64,000 nt of DNA from Noviherbaspirillum aridicola (GTDB lineage Bacteria > Pseudomonadota > Gammaproteobacteria > Burkholderiales > Burkholderiaceae_D): the NCBI RefSeq assembly GCF_019656455.1, contig NZ_BPMK01000006.1:1-64000 (forward strand). The letters run 5' to 3'. The notes beneath the pieces are model-generated. The model saw only the letters and a list, made by a program, of their open reading frames with translations, had not been told where the DNA came from and did not search any database. Each line of letters begins with the position of its first letter. The first letter of the stretch is position 1. Positions 1 to 8,380 of this stretch are shown one piece after another. Both the position numbers and the translations under genes were made by a program.

Positions 1-141
1 CGGCTGCTCGACAGCTACGGCACGCCCGGCCACGGCCATGTCTTCAACCTCGGGCACGGGATTTCGCAGTTCACGCCCCCCGAATCGGTCGCGGTGCTGG
101 TCGAGGCGGTGCATGAGATGAGCCGCGCCATGCGCTCCTGA
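1..141 (+). CDS. hemE: Uroporphyrinogen decarboxylase, C-terminal end (partial)
   Basis: The open frame enters at base 1 and stops at TGA 139-141. The 46 visible residues include [19 protein letters not shown], the conserved C-terminal strand/helix region of uroporphyrinogen decarboxylase, which converts uroporphyrinogen III to coproporphyrinogen III in cytosolic haem and sirohaem synthesis. The start and most of the catalytic domain lie outside the window. No terminator hairpin with a T-run was seen in the 309 bases before tonB. The assignment rests only on this C-terminal motif, but the motif is very characteristic. Confidence 0.88.
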   Translation, partial: RLLDSYGTPGHGHVFNLGHGISQFTPPESVAVLVEAVHEMSRAMRS

Positions 142-450
142 ACCGCAGGCCCCGCCGGGTCTCGACTTCCCACTACAAGGGGACGCCCGACCCCCCTTGG
201 TTCGCCATGCCGCCTTTTCCTATGATGAAGGGCAGGCAAGGCGAGCCGCCTGTCTTGCCTGATGCGATCCGCATCAAATATCCATACTGCTTCTACGGAT
301 TTTTGCCTTAAGTCAAGCAACTTTGCTTTTCTTTTTAAATGAGAATTGTTATCATTACTTTTCTTGGTAGAAGTCATCCCGCCGTTGCGTCCCCGGTGAC
401 AGGGCAAGCAGGCAGCTGACAAAGGCCGCCGCAGCAACAACAATAAACCT
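142..450. other. 309-bp gap between hemE and tonB
   Basis: No credible gene is seen here; the minus-strand frames that cross it have arginine/proline-rich shadow compositions. The right half is AT-rich (about 300-360) and contains a Fur-like box at 340-354, so the promoter of the tonB operon most likely lies here. The left half (150-260) shows nothing I can name. Confidence 0.6.
340..354 (+). promoter_or_regulatory. Fur-box-like operator upstream of tonB
   Basis: The sequence TGAGAATTGTTATCA matches the 7-1-7 Fur core TGATAATNATTATCA at 12 of 14 defined positions. It lies in the AT-rich part of the gap, 97 bases before the tonB ATG. Because it precedes tonB, exbB, exbD, an iron-binding protein and a siderophore receptor, iron-responsive repression of the cluster is a straightforward inference. 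The flanking promoter hexamers are not clear. Confidence 0.72.
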
Positions 451-1143
451 ATGAATCAATCGCTCAACGTGAAAGCCGGCGTTCTGACGCTGATTTTCGC
501 GCTCCATCTCGGTCTGCTGGCCTGGCTGGCGCTCGGCGCCGGCAAGCCTCCCGTGCCGCCCGTCATTCCGCAGCCCATGGTGATGGTCGAGATGCTGCCC
601 ATGGTCGCGCCGCCCAGGCCCGAGCCGGTCAGGCCGGAACCGCCGAAGCCGCAGCCGCCCGAGCCCAAGCCGCAACCGAAGAAGCCCATCCCCAAGGCGC
701 AGCCGAAGCGCGAGCCGCCCAGGACCACGACCAGCGACAAGGCGCTGACCGAAAAAGCAGAGCCGCAGCCGACCGCGCCGGCGCCGGTCGCCTCGCCCGA
801 GCCGCCCGCACCGGCGCCGCCGGCTCCCCCCGCACCGCCCGCGCCGCCGGCCCCGGTCCCGGTCACGCCGCCGCGCTTCAACGCCGCCTATCTGAACAAC
901 CCGGCGCCCGTCTATCCGCCGTTGCTGCGGCGGGCCGGCGAAGAGGGACGGGTCGTGCTGCGCGTGTTCGTCACCGCTGAAGGCCATGCGGGCGACGTGC
1001 AGGTGCTGCGCCCCAGCAGTTCGCCGCTGTTCGACGAGGCCGCGCTCAATGCGGTGCGCAAGTGGCGCTTCGTCCCGGCTCGCCGCGGCGACTCGCCGGT
1101 GGCGGAGTGGGTGCAGGTCCCGATCGATTTCAAACTGAACTGA
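451..1143 (+). CDS. tonB: TonB energy transducer
   Basis: A 230-residue protein with the complete TonB layout: a short cytoplasmic tail, one transmembrane segment at about residues 9-29, a proline-rich periplasmic spacer (about 33-140, rich in EPP, KPQ and APP units), and a C-terminal TonB domain (about 145-230) with the conserved AAYLNNPAPVYPPLLRR entry and the NAVRKWRFVPA helix. It transmits proton-motive energy from ExbBD to outer-membrane receptors. It is the first gene of a run with exbB (24 bases downstream) and exbD. A Fur-like box lies 97 bases upstream. The ribosome-binding site is weak, but no other start would keep the membrane anchor. Confidence 0.93.
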   Translation: MNQSLNVKAGVLTLIFALHLGLLAWLALGAGKPPVPPVIPQPMVMVEMLPMVAPPRPEPVRPEPPKPQPPEPKPQPKKPIPKAQPKREPPRTTTSDKALTEKAEPQPTAPAPVASPEPPAPAPPAPPAPPAPPAPVPVTPPRFNAAYLNNPAPVYPPLLRRAGEEGRVVLRVFVTAEGHAGDVQVLRPSSSPLFDEAALNAVRKWRFVPARRGDSPVAEWVQVPIDFKLN

Positions 1144-1166
1144 ATGTCTTTTACGAGAGTACGCTC

Positions 1167-1901
1167 ATGAACAACCCCTACGGTATTGCCAACCTGTGGC
1201 AACAAGGCGATTCCATCACCCGCGCGGTCGCCATCGTGCTGCTGATCATGTCCATCCTGTCCTGGTACGTCATGGTCATCAAGGCCTGGAACCTGATGCG
1301 GCTGCGCCGCCAGGCGGCCGTCGCGAATGAGAAGTTCTGGCACAGCAAGAGCCTGGAAGAGGGCATGAACCTGCTCGCGCCCGACCGCCACAGCAATCCC
1401 TTCCGCGCGCTCGCCGAGGACGGCGCCAACGCCGCCATGCACCATGCGATGAGCAAGGAAGACCTGCACGGCGCGCTCAACCTCAGCGAGTGGGTCACGA
1501 GCTGCCTGCGCCGCTCGATCGAAAACGTCACCGGCAAGCTGCAGAGCGGCCTGCAGGTCCTGGCCTCGGTCGGCAGCACCGCGCCTTTCGTCGGTCTGTT
1601 TGGCACGGTCTGGGGCATCTATCACGCGCTGGTCGGCATCGGCGTTTCGGGCCAGGCCAGCATCGACCGCGTCGCCGGTCCCGTCGGCGAGGCACTGATC
1701 ATGACCGCCTTCGGCCTGGTCGTCGCGATCCCCGCGGTGCTCGGCTATAACGCGCTCACCCGCAGCAACAAGGCCATGCTGTCCCACCTGAACAACTTCG
1801 CGCACGACCTGCATGCCTACCTGATCACCGGCGGCCGCGTCGGTCAGAACGGCGGCGGCCAGACCGTCAACGTCGTCAGCCTGCGCAAGGGGGAGGCATG
1901 A
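1167..1901 (+). CDS. exbB: ExbB, TonB-complex proton channel subunit
   Basis: A 244-residue inner-membrane protein of the MotA/TolQ/ExbB family. A first membrane helix lies near residues 20-40. After a cytoplasmic loop come the two conserved helices, with GLQVLASVGSTAPFVGLFGTVWGIY and later EALIMTAFGLVVAIPAVLGYN, the signature of ExbB. With ExbD it forms the proton channel that drives TonB. I chose ATG 1167, which gives the normal family length; an upstream in-frame start exists but would lie inside tonB. Its stop overlaps the exbD start by four bases (ATGA), showing translational coupling. Confidence 0.94.
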   Translation: MNNPYGIANLWQQGDSITRAVAIVLLIMSILSWYVMVIKAWNLMRLRRQAAVANEKFWHSKSLEEGMNLLAPDRHSNPFRALAEDGANAAMHHAMSKEDLHGALNLSEWVTSCLRRSIENVTGKLQSGLQVLASVGSTAPFVGLFGTVWGIYHALVGIGVSGQASIDRVAGPVGEALIMTAFGLVVAIPAVLGYNALTRSNKAMLSHLNNFAHDLHAYLITGGRVGQNGGGQTVNVVSLRKGEA

Positions 1902-2314
1902 GCTTCGGCAGTCCCGACAAGGACGATGACGTGATGTCCGAGATCAACATGACGCCGCTGGTCGACGTCATGCTGGTCCTGCTCATCATCTTCATCATCA
2001 CCATCCCGGTCATCAATCATTCGGTCAAGCTCGACCTGCCGCGCGCCGAAGCCCAGCCCAACGACGTCAAGCCGCCGCACATCGAAGTCTCCATCGATGC
2101 CAACGGCGTGATCAGCTGGAACGGCAATGCGGTCGACGAAGCCGCGCTCAAGGCCAGCATCGCCACCGCCGCCGCGCAGTCGCCGCAGCCCGAGCTGCAC
2201 CTGCGCGCCGACCGCAAGACCGCCTATGAAAACGTGGCGCGCCTGATGGCCGCCGCCCAGACCGGCGGCCTGAACAAGATCGGCTTCATCACCGATCCCG
2301 AGGCTGCGCGCTAG
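1898..2314 (+). CDS. exbD: ExbD, TonB-complex proton channel subunit
   Basis: A 138-residue protein with a short cytoplasmic N-terminus, the ExbD/TolR motif EINMTPLVDVMLVLLIIFII and a periplasmic C-terminal domain. The Asp in PLVDVML is the proton-carrying residue of the family. The start overlaps the exbB stop by four bases. The intact order tonB-exbB-exbD suggests one transcript, probably continuing into the iron-binding protein 35 bases downstream. Confidence 0.95.
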   Translation: MSFGSPDKDDDVMSEINMTPLVDVMLVLLIIFIITIPVINHSVKLDLPRAEAQPNDVKPPHIEVSIDANGVISWNGNAVDEAALKASIATAAAQSPQPELHLRADRKTAYENVARLMAAAQTGGLNKIGFITDPEAAR

Positions 2315-2349
2315 CAGCCCATCCTTATCGATTTCCGACCAGGAGACCC

Positions 2350-3390
2350 ATGAAAGCCGTATTGCGTACCGCCATCGCCGCCGCGTTCTCGTTCGGCGCC
2401 ATCGTATCCGCCCAGGCCCAGGACAGCGTGCTCAACCTGTACTCGGCCCGCCATTACCAGACCGACGAACAGCTCTATTCCAATTTCACCAAGCAGACCG
2501 GCATCAAGATCAACCGCATCGAAGCCGACGACGCCGCCCTGATGGAGCGCCTGCGCAACGAAGGCAAGAACAGCCCGGCCGACGTGATCCTGCTGGTCGA
2601 CGCCGCCCGCCTGTGGCGCGCCCAGGTCGAGGGCATGTTCCAGCCGGTGAAGTCGAAGCTGCTGGAAGAGCGCATTCCCGCCAACCTGCGCGGCGGCGAC
2701 GAAGGGCAGGGCGCGCAGTGGTACGGCCTGTCGACCCGCGCCCGCATCATCGTCTACAACAAGGTGCGCGTGAAGCGCGACGACGTCGCCACCTATGAAT
2801 CCCTGGCCGACCCCGCGCACAAGGGCAAGGTCTGCACCCGTTCCGGCTCCCATCCCTACATGCTGTCCCTGATCGGCGCGATGATCGAGCGTAACGGCGA
2901 ACCCGCGACCGAGAAATGGGCGCAGGGCATGGTCGCCAACTTCGCCCGTCCGCCGCAGGGTGGCGACACCGACCAGATCAAGAGCGTCGCCAGCGGCGAG
3001 TGCGGCATCACGCTCGCGAATTCCTACTACTACGCGCGCCTGCTGCGGTCGACCAATTCGGAAGACCGCGAAATGATGAACAAGGTCGGCTTCGTCTGGC
3101 CGAACCAGCAGACGACCGGCACCCATGTCAACGTCGCCGGCGGCGCGATCGCCAGGAACGCGCCCCACAGGGACGCTGCGGTGAAGTTCCTCGAATACCT
3201 CGCCAGCGACGAAGCCCAGGCCTATTTCGCCAACGGGAATAACGAATGGCCGGTCGTCGACAGCGCCGTCGCCAGGAATCCGGTGCTGCAGCAGATGGGC
3301 AAGTTCAAGTCCGAAAACGTCTCGATCACCGCCATCGGCAAGAACCAGATCCCGGCGCAAAAGATTCTCGATCGCGTCGGCTATAAATAA
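2350..3390 (+). CDS. Periplasmic Fe(III)-binding protein of an ABC transporter (FbpA/FutA type)
   Basis: A 346-residue protein with a Sec signal peptide ending in AQA at about residue 23, followed by LNLYSARHYQTDEQLYSNFTKQTGIKINR, the N-terminal signature of the ferric-binding FbpA/FutA family. The tyrosine run NSYYYARLL (Y226-Y228) corresponds to the iron-coordinating tyrosines of that family, and the late motif QAYFANGNNEWPV is also typical. It captures Fe(III) in the periplasm. The matching permease and ATPase genes are not in this window, so it must use partners encoded elsewhere or act with the TonB system. A good ribosome-binding site (AGGAG) precedes ATG 2350. Confidence 0.9.
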   Translation: MKAVLRTAIAAAFSFGAIVSAQAQDSVLNLYSARHYQTDEQLYSNFTKQTGIKINRIEADDAALMERLRNEGKNSPADVILLVDAARLWRAQVEGMFQPVKSKLLEERIPANLRGGDEGQGAQWYGLSTRARIIVYNKVRVKRDDVATYESLADPAHKGKVCTRSGSHPYMLSLIGAMIERNGEPATEKWAQGMVANFARPPQGGDTDQIKSVASGECGITLANSYYYARLLRSTNSEDREMMNKVGFVWPNQQTTGTHVNVAGGAIARNAPHRDAAVKFLEYLASDEAQAYFANGNNEWPVVDSAVARNPVLQQMGKFKSENVSITAIGKNQIPAQKILDRVGYK

Positions 3391-3497
3391 TCCGTACCGT
3401 TTTCCGCTTTTGTTTTTGTATTGCATGACATCGCAGCCAGCCAGTCTCTGTGGATAGCCAGCCGGACGATTCAGATAACTATTCACAGGGAATTCCA

Positions 3498-5786
3498 ATG
3501 AAGAAGAAAGCAGCAAAAAGCCGGCCGCCGGAGGCGCAGCAACACGTCCGGCAAACCCAGACCATGATCGACGCCGAGACACGCCGGCCGGCCAGTCTGC
3601 CGCTCGGCGCGCTGATGCTGGCCGCATCGGTCTCGGCGACAGCACAAACGACGGCCCAGGCCCCGGCCTCCGCCGATCAGGTCCTGCCCGCGGTGCAGGT
3701 GACCGGGCAGCGCGAAACGCAGAGCAAGGAATCGCTGCGCGCAACCACGTCCAACATCGGCAAGGGCACGCAGGAGCTGCGCGATATTCCGCAATCCGTG
3801 ACGGTGATGACCGAGCGTCTGCTCAACGACCGCAATCTGGATGACTTCCGCGAAGTGCTGCGCACGACCGCGGGCGTGACCTTCCAGGCAGGCGAGACAG
3901 GCGAGGAGGATGTTCGCCTGCGCGGCTTTTCGCTTGGGCAGGCTGGCGATATCTATCGTGACGGCTTGCGCGACAGCACCCTTTATGAGCGCGATACCTT
4001 CAACTACGACCGCGTCGAAGTGCTGAAGGGATCGGCATCGATGCTATTTGGCAGGGGGTCAACGGGTGGCATTGTCAACCAAGTGAGCAAGCAGCCGTTC
4101 TTGTTCGATCAGAACGAGGCTAGCTATACGGTCGGTACTGGCAACCTTCATCGCGTCACGGGGGATTTCAATCTCAAGACCGGCGAGGATGCCGCGTTGC
4201 GTTTGAACGTGATGGCGCACGATGCTGAGAACTGGGGGGCCAAACAGAAGAAGTATGGCCTTGCACCGACGTATAGTTGGGGCATCGGTACGCGAGATGA
4301 ATTCAGCGTAGGGCTGAATCATCTCCGTATCGACGGAAGACCTCTCTACAATCATCCCTGGCTCCTCGACAACGGTACCTCGGTACGGTCCAATAATACG
4401 CGGGGGCGCATCGTGGAGGAGTTGTCGGCCAAAAATTACTACGGGTTGGCCAGCGACTACCTTGATAGCGAAGCAACTTACGGCACCGTCTCGCACCTGC
4501 ATCGATTCGACGACGGCGCCCAGCTAAGGACTCAGCTTCGTCACGGCCGATACGAGCGCGATCTGTGGGTAAGCGCAGTTGGTTTTACCTCACCTGTAAC
4601 GTCGGATACGCTCAGTGATGCTACCGCACTCAGGCGCACTCCGAAGGGACGCTTAAGCGTGAGCGATACGACGCAGCTTGCAAGTGATTATTCCGGCAAA
4701 TTCAATCTCGGCGGGCGTCAGCATGAGATTCTGGCTGGTGTCGATATTTATGACGAAGACGCGAAGCGGGCAAACAATTACATCGGCGTTCCTACGGTCG
4801 CAAAACCGGGAACGACAGTCGGCGACCCGAACAACGGCGCGTCCGTCGGGGACACCCGGGGAGCGCCGCGGTATACGACCTTTGATGCCCGGAACATCGG
4901 TGTGTACGCGCAGGACATGATCAGCATTACCCCGACAGTCAAGCTGCTCGGCGGTATTCGCTTCGACCACTTCAAGGCTTCGTACCGCGACTTCAATGGT
5001 TTCAGCTTCGAGCGCAGCGACAACCTGTGGTCTCCGCGAGTAGGCGCGCTATACCAACCAAACGCGATCTCTTCTTACTACACTTCGTTTGGGACCTCGT
5101 ACAACACCTCGGGCGATACCTACCAGTTCGCTGTTAACGCACCGAATGCAAAAGATGCGAGGACGGATCCCGAGAAGAGCCGCAATTTTGAAGTCGGTGG
5201 CAAGTGGGAATTGTTTGAAAATCGTGCATCTCTTGGCATAGCCGCGTTCTACAGTCAAAAGTATAACGAGCGCAATACTGATCCGGTGATTGAAAACCCG
5301 GAGCAGCTATTGTCCGGGAAACGTCACGCCAAGGGCATTGAGATTAACCTGGCCGGGCGCATTACGCCGAAGTGGGAGGTGTTCTTCAACCATACCTGGA
5401 TTCCGGTCGCCCGAATTGACGAGAGCAATGTCGGCAAGCCGGGTGGTGTTCCCGCCGGTAATTCACAGGTTGAGGGAGATAGACCTGCATTGACGCCGAA
5501 GCACAGTGGCAGCCTGTGGACGACTTATCGCATCCTGCCGCAACTGCGCCTTGGCGCGGGTGCGACTTATCGCGGCGAGCAGACTCCGGAAGGCAACCGT
5601 GGAGTCACTGCGGGCAGTTTCACCGTCTTTGATGCCATGGCGGAGTACACAATCAACCAAACCTGGTCTGCGAAACTCAACGTTCTCAACCTGACCGACA
5701 GGCTTTACGCGGATTCCCTTTACCGCGGCTTTTACACGCCGGGCGCGCCCCGTCGTGTGGAACTGACGCTCAAGGCGATGTTCTAG
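3498..5786 (+). CDS. TonB-dependent catecholate-siderophore receptor (Fiu/PiuA-like)
   Basis: A 762-residue outer-membrane receptor. An N-terminal lysine-rich leader and signal region (about 1-55) precedes a TonB-box-like segment and the plug domain with [19 protein letters not shown] beta-barrel follows, ending in a terminal Phe (LTLKAMF) as expected for an outer-membrane protein. ATG 3498 was chosen because it has a spaced AGGGA ahead of it; an in-frame ATG at 3450 lacks this. The gene directly downstream is a PiuC/YbiX-type dioxygenase, which is the partner of Fiu/PiuA receptors in other Proteobacteria, so catecholate xenosiderophores are the likely substrate. Base composition is mosaic: the first 400 bases are as GC-rich as the neighbours, and the rest is clearly lower. 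Confidence 0.9.
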   Translation: MKKKAAKSRPPEAQQHVRQTQTMIDAETRRPASLPLGALMLAASVSATAQTTAQAPASADQVLPAVQVTGQRETQSKESLRATTSNIGKGTQELRDIPQSVTVMTERLLNDRNLDDFREVLRTTAGVTFQAGETGEEDVRLRGFSLGQAGDIYRDGLRDSTLYERDTFNYDRVEVLKGSASMLFGRGSTGGIVNQVSKQPFLFDQNEASYTVGTGNLHRVTGDFNLKTGEDAALRLNVMAHDAENWGAKQKKYGLAPTYSWGIGTRDEFSVGLNHLRIDGRPLYNHPWLLDNGTSVRSNNTRGRIVEELSAKNYYGLASDYLDSEATYGTVSHLHRFDDGAQLRTQLRHGRYERDLWVSAVGFTSPVTSDTLSDATALRRTPKGRLSVSDTTQLASDYSGKFNLGGRQHEILAGVDIYDEDAKRANNYIGVPTVAKPGTTVGDPNNGASVGDTRGAPRYTTFDARNIGVYAQDMISITPTVKLLGGIRFDHFKASYRDFNGFSFERSDNLWSPRVGALYQPNAISSYYTSFGTSYNTSGDTYQFAVNAPNAKDARTDPEKSRNFEVGGKWELFENRASLGIAAFYSQKYNERNTDPVIENPEQLLSGKRHAKGIEINLAGRITPKWEVFFNHTWIPVARIDESNVGKPGGVPAGNSQVEGDRPALTPKHSGSLWTTYRILPQLRLGAGATYRGEQTPEGNRGVTAGSFTVFDAMAEYTINQTWSAKLNVLNLTDRLYADSLYRGFYTPGAPRRVELTLKAMF

Positions 5787-5793
5787 GAAATCT

Positions 5794-6483
5794 ATGCTTC
5801 TGCATCTGAAAAACGTCCTCACCCGCGACGAACTCGCCACGGCCCGGGCTCTGCTCGGGCCAGGGGCGGCGTGGGTGGACGGGCGGGTCAGCGCGGGCGG
5901 CCAGGCGGTCGCCCGCAAGAAGAACGAGCAACTGGCGCAGGACAGCGATGCCTCGCGCCAGTTGCAGACGCTGATACTCGGCGCCGTTCAGCGCGATCCG
6001 CTGTTCTTCTCCGCGGCGCTGCCGCGCAAGATCTTCAACCCGCTGTTCAATCGCTACAGCGGCGACAGCAACTACTATGGCGCCCATATCGATGGCGCGG
6101 TGCTGCACTCGCGCAATCCGGCGCAATGGGTGCGCACCGACTTGTCCTGCACGGTGTTCCTCGCCGAGCCCGACGAGTACGACGGCGGCGAACTGCTGAT
6201 CCAGGATCCGCAGGGCGAGCGCCGCGTCAAGCTGCCGGCGGGCGACCTCGTGCTGTATCCCGGCACCACGCTGCATCAGGTCACGCCGGTCACGCGCGGC
6301 GCGCGCCTGGCCAGCTTCTTCTGGATCGAGAGCATGGTGCGCGGCGGCGACCAGCGTCAGCTGCTGTTCGAGATGGACATGGCGCTGCTCAAGCTGCGCG
6401 ACTCGCTCGGCGAGCAGGACCCGTCGGTGGTGCAATTGACAGGCACTTACCACAACCTCCTGCGCATGTGGGCCGACACATGA
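5794..6483 (+). CDS. piuC: PKHD-type Fe(II)/2-oxoglutarate dioxygenase (PiuC/YbiX family)
   Basis: A 229-residue cytosolic protein, close to the usual length of YbiX. The iron-binding triad is visible: H98 and D100 in [13 protein letters not shown] and H161 in GTTLHQV. R171 ([10 protein letters not shown]) is placed to bind 2-oxoglutarate. In known systems this family is linked to catecholate siderophore receptors, though the substrate is not settled. The gene starts seven bases after the receptor stop, so the pair is almost certainly co-transcribed. Its stop overlaps the next start (ATGA). Confidence 0.92.
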   Translation: MLLHLKNVLTRDELATARALLGPGAAWVDGRVSAGGQAVARKKNEQLAQDSDASRQLQTLILGAVQRDPLFFSAALPRKIFNPLFNRYSGDSNYYGAHIDGAVLHSRNPAQWVRTDLSCTVFLAEPDEYDGGELLIQDPQGERRVKLPAGDLVLYPGTTLHQVTPVTRGARLASFFWIESMVRGGDQRQLLFEMDMALLKLRDSLGEQDPSVVQLTGTYHNLLRMWADT

Positions 6484-7595
6484 GCCATATCCCCGCCGTC
6501 GAAGCAATCCCTGCCGGCATCGTCAATCTGGCCGACCACGAGCAGCATGCGCGTGCCCGGCTCGACGACAACGCCTGGGCCTATTTCGCCGGCGGCGCGG
6601 GGGATGAAATCACGCTGCGTGACAATCGCGCCGCGTGGGACGACATTCGTCTGACGACCCGTGTGCTGCGCCGGCTGACCGGCGGCCATACCCGCGTGCA
6701 GCTTCTCGGCCGCACGCTGGCGCATCCGGTACTGCTGGCGCCGGTCGCGTTCCAGCGCATGGCGCACAAGGACGGCGAGATCGCCACCGCCTATGCGGCG
6801 GCGACGCACGGCGCGGGGCTGGTGCTGAGCAGCCAGGCCAGCGTGCCCATGGAGCAGGTCGCGCAGGCGGTGCTGGGCGAGGCCTCGCGCGGACCGCTCT
6901 GGTTCCAGCTCTACTTCCAGCATGACCGGGATTTCACGCGGGAGCTCGTGCAGCGCGCCGAACAGGCTGGCTACGAGGCGCTGGTGGTGACGGTGGATGC
7001 GCCGAGCAGCGGCGCGCGGGATCGCGAACGGCGCACGGGTTTTCGTCTGCCGGCCGGTATCTCCGCGGTCAATCTTGCCGGCTTGCCTCCGCAGGCGCCG
7101 ATCGCGCTGGAAGCGCATCAGAGCCGGATGTTCGACGGCCTGCTCGCGACGGCGCCATCGTGGGACGACATCGAATGGCTGCGCGGCGCGAGCCGCCTGC
7201 CGGTCATCCTCAAGGGCATCATGCATGCAGAGGATGCGAGACTGGCGATGGCGGCCGGAGCATCCGCGGTCATCGTCTCCAACCACGGCGGCCGCACGCT
7301 CGACACCATGCCCGCCACCGCCGCGGTGCTTCCCCGCATTCGCGCCGCGGTGGGGGCGGATTATCCGCTGCTGGTCGATGGCGGCATCCGGCGCGGCACC
7401 GACATCCTGAAAGCGATTGCGCTGGGCGCGAATGCGGTACTGGTCGGCCGTCCCTATGTGTTCGGCCTGGCCAATGCGGGCGCGATGGGCGTATCGCACG
7501 TGCTGCGCCTGCTGCGCGATGAACTCGAAATCGCGATGGCGCTCACCGGCTGCAAGACGCTGAACGAAGCCGGCCCGGATCTACTGTTCGGGTAG
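6480..7595 (+). CDS. FMN-dependent alpha-hydroxy-acid oxidase/dehydrogenase
   Basis: A 371-residue TIM-barrel flavoprotein. FMN and active-site signatures are complete: [14 protein letters not shown] near the N-terminus, [18 protein letters not shown], and SNHGGRTLD with the catalytic His269 and Arg272, then [20 protein letters not shown] and [10 protein letters not shown]. The family oxidises L-lactate, glycolate, mandelate and similar 2-hydroxy acids. The start codon overlaps the piuC stop, which places it in the iron operon. That is an unexpected location, and a role in handling a hydroxy-acid siderophore or breakdown product is only a guess. The start at 6480 is favoured by the overlap and by homology beginning within ten residues. 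Confidence 0.88.
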   Translation: MSHIPAVEAIPAGIVNLADHEQHARARLDDNAWAYFAGGAGDEITLRDNRAAWDDIRLTTRVLRRLTGGHTRVQLLGRTLAHPVLLAPVAFQRMAHKDGEIATAYAAATHGAGLVLSSQASVPMEQVAQAVLGEASRGPLWFQLYFQHDRDFTRELVQRAEQAGYEALVVTVDAPSSGARDRERRTGFRLPAGISAVNLAGLPPQAPIALEAHQSRMFDGLLATAPSWDDIEWLRGASRLPVILKGIMHAEDARLAMAAGASAVIVSNHGGRTLDTMPATAAVLPRIRAAVGADYPLLVDGGIRRGTDILKAIALGANAVLVGRPYVFGLANAGAMGVSHVLRLLRDELEIAMALTGCKTLNEAGPDLLFG

Positions 7596-7629
7596 TGCGG
7601 GCACAGGGTCCCGCACCACGTCGGGACGG

Positions 7630-8277
7630 CTACAGCGCGCCGAGCAGCCGGCGCGCGCTCAGCCGTATCTGCTCCACCGAGTCCAGCATGTTCGGGAAGC
7701 GCTGACGCTCCCGCTTGCCCTGGCGTTCAAAATCGATCCCATAGCAATCCAGCCCGAGCAGCCGCACCCGCGGCGGCAGGTCGCCCAGCAAGTCCTGGAT
7801 CAGGCCCGCTTCGTCGGCGAGCGTGAGTACCGTTGCATCGTGCCAGTCGGCTTCCTCCAGCCATCCCATCTGTGCGAAGCCGGCGATCGCGCGCACCCGT
7901 TTCGGCTGCAGCACGAAGAAGGCGAAATCGCCGAGCGACAGGTATTGCTCGGCATCCGGCTGGTAGCGCAGGTAGCGGGCCTGCAGCTCCGGCGAGGCAT
8001 CGGTGCGCAGCGCGTCGCCAAGCAGGGTGATGCGCGGGCCGGCGAGCAGCGATTCGCCATTGCCGGTGACGAGGAAACTGGCACGGCGGTCGGCCAGCAG
8101 GTTCTTCGTGTGTTCGGCCAGGCCGCTGACGAGGAAAACCGGGCGATGCGCTTCATCCGGGACGAAGGGCAGGGCGCTGGCGAACGGATACCCCGGCAGT
8201 TGCAGCGAGTGCGTGGCAAGCGTGCCGGATGCTGCGCCATGCAGCAGATGGAGTACGGAGTCGAATTCGGGTTTCAT
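7630..8277 (-). CDS. HugZ-like pyridoxamine-phosphate-oxidase-fold protein (haem utilisation type)
   Basis: A 215-residue protein with the split-barrel flavin/haem fold. The N-terminal half contains LLHGAASGTLATHSLQLPGYPFASALPFV and VFLVSGLAEHTKNLLADRRASFLV, characteristic of HugZ-family proteins. The C-terminal part contains VRLLGLDCYGIDFERQG. Relatives in Helicobacter and Neisseria help to degrade or use haem. ATG 8277 gives the usual length; an in-frame ATG 34 codons upstream would add an unrelated N-terminus. It is convergent with the iron-uptake operon. A weak Fur-like sequence lies upstream at 8368-8380, which would fit an iron-scavenging role. Family assignment is firm; a haem substrate is inferred. 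Confidence 0.82.
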   Translation of the reverse strand: MKPEFDSVLHLLHGAASGTLATHSLQLPGYPFASALPFVPDEAHRPVFLVSGLAEHTKNLLADRRASFLVTGNGESLLAGPRITLLGDALRTDASPELQARYLRYQPDAEQYLSLGDFAFFVLQPKRVRAIAGFAQMGWLEEADWHDATVLTLADEAGLIQDLLGDLPPRVRLLGLDCYGIDFERQGKRERQRFPNMLDSVEQIRLSARRLLGAL

Positions 8278-8367
8278 GAGGACTGCAGAGAGAGGAGTGA
8301 GGCATTGTAGGCACCCGCGCCACTGGCGCCAAGTGCGATTTCCGGTCGTGTTGCTGGATGACCTTGA

Positions 8368-8380
8368 CATGAAAATCATT
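8368..8380 (-). promoter_or_regulatory. Possible Fur box upstream of the HugZ-like gene
   Basis: Read on the minus strand, AATGATTTTCATG matches the core AATGATAATCATT at 10 of 13 positions. It lies 91 bases before the HugZ-like start and touches the dnaE2 stop codon. The match is much weaker than the box before tonB. It is listed because the gene downstream belongs to a family that is often iron-regulated. Confidence 0.35.
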
